This document shows positions 1 through 4,639 of a stretch of DNA of 5,295 nucleotides, in pieces (within the stretch, counting starts at the first letter, position 1; each line of letters opens with the position of its first letter). The position numbers and the translations under genes are program-made. Origin of the DNA: JBNJDW01 sp051745265 (GTDB lineage Bacteria; Pseudomonadota; Alphaproteobacteria; Micavibrionales; CSBR16-224); assembly GCA_051745265.1 (NCBI GenBank), contig JBNJDW010000135.1:1-5295 (forward strand), read 5' to 3'. The notes beneath the pieces are model-generated. The model did no database searches. It was not told where the DNA came from and was given only the letters and a program-made list of their open reading frames with translations.

Positions 1-17
1 AATCTGGCCCATGGTGA

Positions 18-149
18 ATACAAGGATTCCGGTTTGAGCAGGCAGCCGGTGTGGAACGATTACGATTGGGAATGGTTGATACTCTAGAGACTTTGCCGCG
101 GCCGCGCTGGCCGTTGACAGAACTCGCAGGGGCAAGATTAGAACAATAA
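18..149 (+). pseudogene. tsaD: 3' end of a tsaD-like gene, frame broken near the window edge
   Basis: TsaD is the tRNA threonylcarbamoyladenosine (t6A) biosynthesis transferase subunit, which modifies A37 of ANN-decoding tRNAs. The open frame ending at the TAA of 147-149 encodes a tail containing AGVERLRLG and PRPRWPL, which matches how alphaproteobacterial TsaD proteins end. TsaD directly before GpsA is a common alphaproteobacterial order, and only 17 nt separate this stop from the gpsA start. Upstream of about position 38 the match fails. The expected motif just before this point (Cys-Thr-Asp-Asn followed by Ala/Met residues) is absent in all three forward frames, and an in-frame TGA lies at 15-17. 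The gene may therefore be truncated by a rearrangement, frameshifted, or corrupted by poor sequence at a contig edge. Family assignment of the tail is fairly secure; whether the gene is really broken is not. Confidence 0.55.
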
Positions 150-166
150 CAACAGATAGACTGACC

Positions 167-1177
167 ATGACAGAAGAGAATATTACAAAAATAGGTATTG
201 TCGGATCCGGCAGCTGGGGCAGCGCCCTGGCGCAGGCGATCAGCCGCAATGCGGATGATGTGTCGATCCTGACCCGGAATCAGGAACAGGCCGATGAAAT
301 CAATAATCAGCATACCAACAGCCGCTATCTGGAGGATATTCCCCTGAACGAGAATATCAAGGCGACAACCGATGCGCAGGCTCTGGCCGCCAACAGTGAT
401 GCCTTGTTTCTGGTCACGCCGGCCCAGCATTTGCGGGCGGCTGTCGAAGTCATGCAGCCGGTATTACGGCCGGAAACCCCGCTGATTATCTGCAGCAAGG
501 GTATTGAAATGGCCACCGGCATGCTGATGTCGCAGGTTGTTGATGAACTGGCCCCGGAAAACACCTATCTGGTGCTCTCCGGCCCCAATTTTGCCGATGA
601 AATTGCCAAGGGCCTGCCGGCGGCAGCAACGCTGGCGACCTCAGACAGTGCCGAAGGCAGACGGGTGGCGCAGGCGATATTCTCCAAAACTTTCCGGCCT
701 TATGTGACCAGTGATCCGATCGGCGCTGAAATCGGCGGCGCGATCAAGAATGTCATCGCCATTGCCTGCGGTATTGTCTATGGCTATGAGCTTGGCGAAA
801 ATGCCCGGGCGGCGATCATGACCCGCGGCATGGCTGAAATCAAACGCATGGGTAAAATCCTGGGTGCCCGGCCGGAAACCTTTCTCGGCCTCTCGGGTCT
901 GGGTGATCTGACCCTGACCTGTAATTCGATGAAATCGCGTAATTTCTCGCTCGGCGTGGCCCGCGGGCGTGGGGAATCCTTGAACGAAATTCTGGCCAAG
1001 CGTTATAACGTCACCGAAGGCGTCGCGACTTCGTCCGCCGTTCTCGATTTTGCCAAGAAACACGCCATTGATATGCCGATCTGCGCTGCGGTCAATGAAA
1101 CCCTGCATAAAGGCGTGACCGTCAAGGATACCATCGATGCGTTGTTATCGCGGCCATTGACGCAGGAAACGCTGTAG
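167..1177 (+). CDS. gpsA: NAD(P)-dependent sn-glycerol-3-phosphate dehydrogenase (GpsA)
   Basis: GpsA reduces dihydroxyacetone phosphate to sn-glycerol-3-phosphate, the backbone for phospholipid synthesis, in the cytoplasm. The 336-residue product has the family's usual length. The N-terminal Rossmann fold carries the dinucleotide loop GSGSWG (13-18). CSKGIE (109-114) supplies substrate-binding Lys111, and SGPNFADEIAKG (138-149) is the family signature. The C-terminal helical domain has IGGAIKNVIAIACG (189-202) with catalytic Lys194 and Asn195, then GLSGLGDLTLTC (241-252) with Asp247 and Thr251, then Arg258-Asn259, which contacts the substrate phosphate by analogy with eukaryotic GPD1. All key residues are present, so the gene should be active. 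The ATG at 167 gives the normal N-terminus, but no strong Shine-Dalgarno precedes it, so translational coupling to tsaD is plausible. Its 3' end from about 961 was copied downstream as a decayed fragment at 1797-1919. Confidence 0.97.
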   Translation: MTEENITKIGIVGSGSWGSALAQAISRNADDVSILTRNQEQADEINNQHTNSRYLEDIPLNENIKATTDAQALAANSDALFLVTPAQHLRAAVEVMQPVLRPETPLIICSKGIEMATGMLMSQVVDELAPENTYLVLSGPNFADEIAKGLPAAATLATSDSAEGRRVAQAIFSKTFRPYVTSDPIGAEIGGAIKNVIAIACGIVYGYELGENARAAIMTRGMAEIKRMGKILGARPETFLGLSGLGDLTLTCNSMKSRNFSLGVARGRGESLNEILAKRYNVTEGVATSSAVLDFAKKHAIDMPICAAVNETLHKGVTVKDTIDALLSRPLTQETL

Positions 1178-1195
1178 CTATTTTCATAATATTTA

Positions 1196-1225
1196 TTGAC
1201 AAACCCTTAAGATTGGGTGTATAAA
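1196..1225 (+). promoter_or_regulatory. sigma70-like promoter of the first unknown gene
   Basis: A perfect -35 TTGACA lies at 1196-1201, followed by an 18-bp spacer and a -10 TATAAA at 1220-1225. An A/T-rich stretch (CATAATATTTA, 1185-1195) sits just upstream and could act as an UP element. Transcription would start near 1232. That leaves only about 5 nt before the ATG at 1237 but a normal leader of about 35 nt before the ATG at 1267. The same arrangement recurs before the paralog, because the promoter was copied with the gene. Confidence 0.65.
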
Positions 1226-1266
1226 TACAATGAACTATGGAAATTATTTTAAGCGGGAAAGATTCT

Positions 1267-1791
1267 ATGAGCGATACTAAAAAGCCACATAACGGTCAAA
1301 TTTCCAATATAACAAGTGGTGCCGGTATCTTATCGGCAGGGGCGGCGTGGCTGACAACGCCATCTCTTATGACCGGGGCTCTGAAAGGCTTTATCGGTGC
1401 CGTTATGATTGGCAGTTTTTCTGCAATTGGAGCGATGGTCGGTCTTGTGGCCGGGGGTATCCTTTTGTCTCATACGGCGCGCGCTGTAAGTATGCCCTTC
1501 ACAAAATCGCCAAAGATCAGAGAAGATTTTTTAAAGGCAGGCGGGTATGCCGGCGCATTTGCTGGTGGCCTTATAGGCGGCATTCAAGGGCATTATACTG
1601 CCCATGATATTGTTGTTAATGGTATGGATAATGATCCTACGCCAGAGGTCCGGACGGAAGCACCGTCTGCCAAAGTACCGGAAAGCATGCGCGAGAATTT
1701 CAGCAAAGCCACTGATAGAAAAACGGGCGCAACCTATTATCTACCGCCAAAACTGACGATGAATACCGCGCAGTTTAAGATGCAGTCTTAA
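1267..1791 (+). CDS. unknown Gly/Ala-rich membrane protein, paralog 1
   Basis: I do not recognise this 174-residue protein. After a short polar N-terminus (1-14) come hydrophobic, small-residue-rich stretches at about 15-35, 38-67 and 92-108. The repeated Gly spacing (AGGLIGGIQG at 99-108) resembles glycine-zipper membrane helices, so insertion in the inner membrane is likely. The polar tail (112-174) is nearly identical to that of the protein at 2011-2553. It contains HDIVVNGMDNDP (113-124), RENFSKATDRKTGAT (142-156) and LPPKLTMNTAQFKMQS (159-174). There is no signal-peptide cleavage site I would defend. The ATG at 1267 is preferred over an in-frame ATG at 1237, because GGGAAAG (1255-1261) lies 5 nt before it and the predicted transcript starts at about 1232. 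The longer form would be 184 residues. The gene has its own promoter and is more A/T-rich than gpsA and acs. Confidence 0.8.
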   Translation: MSDTKKPHNGQISNITSGAGILSAGAAWLTTPSLMTGALKGFIGAVMIGSFSAIGAMVGLVAGGILLSHTARAVSMPFTKSPKIREDFLKAGGYAGAFAGGLIGGIQGHYTAHDIVVNGMDNDPTPEVRTEAPSAKVPESMRENFSKATDRKTGATYYLPPKLTMNTAQFKMQS

Positions 1792-1796
1792 ATTTA

Positions 1797-1919
1797 CTGC
1801 GGGCGCATCGTATTACTCAACGAGATTCCGATCAAACATTATAACGTTATTGAAGGTGTCACCGTTTAGGACACTTTCAATGCGTTGTGTTGTGGTCATC
1901 GACACAGGAAATGCCATAA
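1797..1919 (+). pseudogene. decayed duplicate of the gpsA 3' end
   Basis: This stretch fills most of the gap between the two unknown genes. Read in frame from 1819 it gives NEIPIKHYNVIEGVTV and then a TAG at 1867-1869, against NEILAKRYNVTEGV (272-285) and GVTVKDTIDALL (316-327) of the intact GpsA. A 93-bp (31-codon) in-frame segment equivalent to gpsA 1025-1117 is missing. The deletion ends lie in similar GAAGGCGT and AAAGGCGT sequences at 1016 and 1109, consistent with slippage between short direct repeats. The Lys codon AAG has become TAG, and a single base is lost after GCGTTG (1881-1886). It cannot encode a working enzyme and has no start signal. It is a by-product of duplicating the neighbouring gene. 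Confidence 0.82.
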
Positions 1920-1940
1920 CTTTTTTGCATAATATTTTTA

Positions 1941-1969
1941 TTGACAATTCTGGAGATTTTGGATACAAC
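1941..1969 (+). promoter_or_regulatory. sigma70-like promoter of the second unknown gene
   Basis: A perfect -35 TTGACA (1941-1946) is followed by a 17-bp spacer and a weaker -10, TACAAC (1964-1969). It aligns with the promoter at 1196-1225: in both, the -10 ends 11 nt before the first possible ATG (1237 or 1981). The -35 box and the upstream A/T-rich box are conserved, while the spacer has changed and the -10 is further from consensus, so this copy may be weaker. The predicted start near 1976 again favours the internal ATG (2011). Confidence 0.55.
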
Positions 1970-1998
1970 GGATGTTGAATATGAAAAATGTTTTAAGT

Positions 1999-2052
1999 GG
2001 GAGCAAATTTATGCGTGGAAATAAATTTATGGGTGACGTTAAATTTATGCTT
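1999..2052 (+). repeat. three tandem 18-bp units, each carrying an ATG
   Basis: Three imperfect 18-bp units run 1999-2016, 2017-2034 and 2035-2052. Each holds AAATTTATG (2005, 2023, 2041) in the same phase. In protein they read GSKFMR, GNKFMG and DVKFML. The first paralog has only one equivalent position (around 1261-1269), so the repeat expanded after the duplication. Purine-rich stretches precede each ATG: GGGAG 7 nt before 2011, GGAA 8 nt before 2029, and GGGTGA 10 nt before 2047. Several in-frame starts are therefore possible. Confidence 0.75.
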
Positions 2053-2553
2053 GGCAAAACCATAGCATATACATGTCAACTCGTTGCGAGTGTGTCTGGA
2101 TTTGCGGCTTTGCTGACAACGCCTGCGCTTGGGGGAACAACGACAAAAGGACTCTTCGCTGCAGCTATGATTGGTGGTGGCGCCGCGCTTTTTGCAGCTG
2201 CGGGTGCTTTTACGGGTTTTGGTGTTACGATGGGTCTTCTTGGCTCTGCAGGGCTGCTGGGTTCAAAGACATCAGCGGGCAAAGAAATGTTTCGGCGGGC
2301 CAGCCTCTTTGCTGGTACTGTCACTGGCGGTGTCGTTGCAGGCTTTTCCGGCTATCAGCCCGCCCATGATATCGTTGTTAATGGTATGGATAATGACCCT
2401 ATGCCAGAGGTCCGGACGGAAGCACCGTCTGCCAAAGTGCCGGAAAGCATGCGCGAGAATTTCAGCAAAGCCACCGATCGAAAAACGGGCGCAACATTTT
2501 ATATTCCGCCGAAACTAACGATGAATACCGCGCAGTTTAAGATGCAGTCTTAA
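2011..2553 (+). CDS. unknown Gly/Ala-rich membrane protein, paralog 2
   Basis: This is the 180-residue paralog of the protein at 1267-1791, and again I do not recognise the family. The N-terminus holds three Lys-Phe-Met motifs from the 18-bp repeat. Hydrophobic small-residue stretches follow at about 22-40, 47-84 and 98-115, and the polar tail is 118-180. The tail matches paralog 1 at 60 of 63 positions (the differences are Thr/Met, Tyr/Phe and Leu/Ile). The membrane part keeps only scattered identity, such as LTTP (35-38) and a KG...MIG pattern (46-55). The ATG at 2011 has GGGAG at a 7-nt spacing and sits about 35 nt after the predicted transcription start, so I prefer it. In-frame ATGs at 1972 and 1981 would give 193 and 190 residues, but they lie at or before that start. 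No intrinsic terminator is evident after the stop. Retention of an intact frame beside the decayed gpsA remnant implies selection. Confidence 0.78.
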   Translation: MRGNKFMGDVKFMLGKTIAYTCQLVASVSGFAALLTTPALGGTTTKGLFAAAMIGGGAALFAAAGAFTGFGVTMGLLGSAGLLGSKTSAGKEMFRRASLFAGTVTGGVVAGFSGYQPAHDIVVNGMDNDPMPEVRTEAPSAKVPESMRENFSKATDRKTGATFYIPPKLTMNTAQFKMQS

Positions 2554-2580
2554 CTCTTTTTAAAATCGCCGTCTTTCCCG

Positions 2581-2630
2581 CAGGTCATAATATATGGCAG
2601 AAGTTTCAATACTTGTCATTTTGTGACCTG
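2581..2630. promoter_or_regulatory. spaced inverted repeat in the acs promoter region
   Basis: CAGGTCA at 2581-2587 is the exact reverse complement of TGACCTG at 2624-2630, with 36 nt between the arms. The right arm falls inside the spacer between the -35 and -10 boxes of the predicted acs promoter, and the left arm is upstream of the -35. A repressor or activator using two half-sites would be well placed here. A 7-bp match in a 131-bp gap could be chance, and the regulator is unknown. Confidence 0.35.
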
Positions 2631-2641
2631 TAGCCTATCCT
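2613..2641 (+). promoter_or_regulatory. predicted acs promoter
   Basis: TTGTCA (2613-2618, 5 of 6 consensus) is followed by 17 bp and TATCCT (2636-2641, 4 of 6). Transcription would start near 2648, leaving a leader of about 37 nt to the acs ATG. That leader contains a strong ribosome binding site (AAAGGA, 2673-2678, 6 nt before the start). Confidence 0.5.
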
Positions 2642-2684
2642 GTTTTATAGAATTATTTCAGATAAAATAAGGAAAGGACGCCCC

Positions 2685-4625
2685 ATGACGGATACGCCCC
2701 ATATTTTCCCGGTAAAGCCGGAAATCGCTGCCAAGGCCAAGGTTAATAAAGACCTTTACGAACAGATGTATAACCGGTCTGTGATTGACAATGAATCCTT
2801 CTGGCGCGAACAGGGCGAGCGGCTGGATTGGTCAACGCCCTATACGCAGGTCAAGGATGTTGATTTCAAAGATAATGCCCGGATCCGCTGGTATTATGAT
2901 GGTTTCCTGAATGCGTCGGTTAATTGTATTGACCGTCATTTGCCCGAACGGGCCGATCAGACGGCCTTTATTTTCGAAGGTGATGATCCCGATCACAGCT
3001 ATCATGTGTCTTATGCCGAGTTGAAAGATCAGGTCTGCCGTCTGGCCAATGGCCTGCGCGCCCGCGGTGTTAAAAAAGGCGACCGGGTGACGATCTATAT
3101 GCCGATGGTGCCCGAAGCCGCCTATGCCATGCTGGCCTGCGCGCGGATTGGTGCCATTCACTCCGTCGTTTTTGGCGGGTTTTCGCCCAAAAGCCTGACC
3201 GATCGGATTCTCGATTGTGAATCCGATGTGGTTATTACCGCGGATGAAGGGCTGCGCGGCGGTAAATCCATCCCGCTGAAGGCCAATGTCGATAAGGCGC
3301 TGGCCGAGTGCCCCAATGTTCATTCGGTGATTGTCTTAAAACGCACCGGCGGTGATATCGACTGGCAGGACAAGCGCGATGTCTGGTATCACGAGCTGTG
3401 CGATGATCAGTCGACCGATTGCGTGCCCGAAGAAATGAACGCCGAAGATCCGCTGTTTATTTTGTATACCTCGGGCTCGACCGGCAAGCCAAAAGGGGTG
3501 CTGCATACCACCGGCGGCTATATGGTTTATACCAGCATGACCCATGAATATGTCTTTGATTACCATGACGGTGATGTTTACTGGTGCACCGCTGATGTCG
3601 GCTGGGTCACCGGGCACAGCTATGTTGTTTACGGGCCGCTGGCCAATGGTGCGACCTCGGTCATTTTTGAAGGCGTGCCCAATTACCCGGATTTCAGCCG
3701 CTTCTGGCAGGTGGTTGACAAGCATAAGGTCAATATTTTCTACACCGCGCCAACGGCAATCCGCTCGCTTCTGGCCCATGGGGATGAACCGGTCAAAAAG
3801 ACCGAGCGCAGCAGCCTGCGTATTCTGGGCACGGTGGGTGAGCCGATTAATGAAGAAGCCTGGTTGTGGTATCACGATATTGTCGGCGATTCCCGTTGTC
3901 CGGTGGTTGATACCTGGTGGCAGACGGAAACCGGCGGCATCCTGATTTCACCGCTGCCCGGCGTTACCGACCTGAAACCCGGCAAAGCCTGCCAGCCTTT
4001 CTTTGGCGTGCGTCCGGCGCTGGTCGATAACGAAGGCGAAATTCTCAATGAGACCGAGGCCGAAGGCAATCTGGTGCTGCTCGACAGCTGGCCGGGGCAG
4101 ATGCGCACGGTTTATAAAGATCATCAGCGTTTTATCGATACGTATTTTAGCACCTTTCCCGGCACTTATTTCACCGGTGACGGCGCCCGCCGTGACGCAG
4201 ATGGCGATTACCGCATTACCGGCCGGGTCGATGATGTCATCAATGTCTCCGGTCACCGTTTTGGCACCGCCGAAATTGAAGAGGCGCTGAACGCCCATCC
4301 GAAAGTCGCCGAAAGCGCGGTCGTCGGGTATCCGCATGATCTGAAGGGGCAGGGCATTTATGCCTATGTGACGCTGGTTGATGGTGAACAGCCCAGCGAT
4401 GAGATCAAATCCGAGCTGGTCGGCCATGTCCGCGAGGTCATCGGGCCGATTGCCAAACCCGATGTCATTCAATGGGCCGGCGGCCTGCCGAAAACCCGCT
4501 CAGGCAAAATCATGCGCCGGATCCTGCGTAAAATTGCCGCCAATGAAGAAGACCAGCTGGGCGATATCTCGACCCTTGCCGATCCGGATGTGGTGGCCGA
4601 TCTGATTGATCGTAAGCAGGCGTAA
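2685..4625 (+). CDS. acs: AMP-forming acetyl-CoA synthetase (Acs)
   Basis: Acs activates acetate with ATP to acetyl-AMP and transfers the acetyl group to CoA, feeding the TCA and glyoxylate cycles or PHA synthesis. The 646-residue product has the usual length (about 650). The ANL-superfamily motifs are in order: nucleotide-binding YTSGSTGKPKG (261-271); DVGWVTGHSY (304-313), lining the acetate pocket; WWQTETGG (411-418), where Trp412 corresponds to the residue that limits the pocket to acetate; the hinge region with TGDGARRD (497-504) and GRVDDVINVSGHR (513-525); and PKTRSGKIMRR (602-612). Lys608 there is the catalytic lysine that protein acetyltransferases acetylate in other bacteria, so post-translational control is likely. 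The start has a strong Shine-Dalgarno (AAAGGA, 2673-2678). A PHA depolymerase gene follows after 14 nt, suggesting an operon. Confidence 0.97.
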   Translation: MTDTPHIFPVKPEIAAKAKVNKDLYEQMYNRSVIDNESFWREQGERLDWSTPYTQVKDVDFKDNARIRWYYDGFLNASVNCIDRHLPERADQTAFIFEGDDPDHSYHVSYAELKDQVCRLANGLRARGVKKGDRVTIYMPMVPEAAYAMLACARIGAIHSVVFGGFSPKSLTDRILDCESDVVITADEGLRGGKSIPLKANVDKALAECPNVHSVIVLKRTGGDIDWQDKRDVWYHELCDDQSTDCVPEEMNAEDPLFILYTSGSTGKPKGVLHTTGGYMVYTSMTHEYVFDYHDGDVYWCTADVGWVTGHSYVVYGPLANGATSVIFEGVPNYPDFSRFWQVVDKHKVNIFYTAPTAIRSLLAHGDEPVKKTERSSLRILGTVGEPINEEAWLWYHDIVGDSRCPVVDTWWQTETGGILISPLPGVTDLKPGKACQPFFGVRPALVDNEGEILNETEAEGNLVLLDSWPGQMRTVYKDHQRFIDTYFSTFPGTYFTGDGARRDADGDYRITGRVDDVINVSGHRFGTAEIEEALNAHPKVAESAVVGYPHDLKGQGIYAYVTLVDGEQPSDEIKSELVGHVREVIGPIAKPDVIQWAGGLPKTRSGKIMRRILRKIAANEEDQLGDISTLADPDVVADLIDRKQA

Positions 4626-4639
4626 CAAAGGGCAAGAGC

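Larger units (their letters stand above)
961..1796 (+). repeat. upstream copy of an ~836-bp tandem duplication
   Basis: This segment covers gpsA from about codon 265, the gpsA stop, the promoter and the whole first unknown gene. It aligns in order with 1797-2553. Homology starts abruptly at CTGCGGGCG (1797), just after the first unknown gene's stop, and matches CCGCGGGCG at 961. The sequence preceding 961 does not match that preceding 1797. This is what a head-to-tail duplication junction looks like. The offset is 836 bp at the junction and shrinks to 743-762 bp through indels in the second copy. Confidence 0.8.
1797..2553 (+). repeat. downstream, decayed copy of the tandem duplication
   Basis: The order of elements is the same as in 961-1796: a gpsA 3' remnant (1797-1919), the A/T-rich box CATAATATTT with TTGACA (1928-1946), and a paralogous gene to 2553. 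Identity is uneven. It is about 76% over 1819-1860 in the gpsA remnant, low in the membrane-coding part, and 180/192 (94%) over 2362-2553. The copy is shorter than 836 bp mainly because of a 93-bp deletion in the gpsA remnant, partly offset by extra 18-bp units at 1999-2052. Confidence 0.8.

Noticed and set aside
1..87. Open frame ending at TAG 85-87 at the window edge
   Set aside because: The Trp/Asp-rich peptide has no family resemblance and overlaps the better-supported TsaD-like frame.
641..1108. 155-codon reverse-strand open frame opposite gpsA
   Set aside because: It lies wholly inside a well-supported gene, has no recognisable domain, and reads like the antisense of GpsA codons.
1203..1218. 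ACCC...GGGT hairpin after gpsA as a possible terminator
   Set aside because: The stem is only 4 bp, it lies inside the promoter spacer, has no following T-run, and is not kept in the duplicated copy.
2171..2518. 115-codon forward frame overlapping paralog 2
   Set aside because: It is an alternative frame of the paralog 2 gene. The paralog 1 alignment keeps the other frame, with mostly synonymous changes in the tail.
961..2553. Insertion sequence or transposon as the origin of the repeat
   Set aside because: No transposase, terminal inverted repeats or clear target-site duplication are visible. The junction fits simple tandem duplication.
2554..2580. T-rich stretch after paralog 2 as an intrinsic terminator
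   Set aside because: No G/C-rich stem precedes the T-run, so termination there cannot be supported from sequence.
3336..3875. 179-codon reverse-strand open frame opposite acs (with similar ones at 2832-3323 and 3948-4472)
   Set aside because: All are antisense to the conserved Acs frame. Their composition is that of a codon shadow, and none carries a motif or start signal I can defend.
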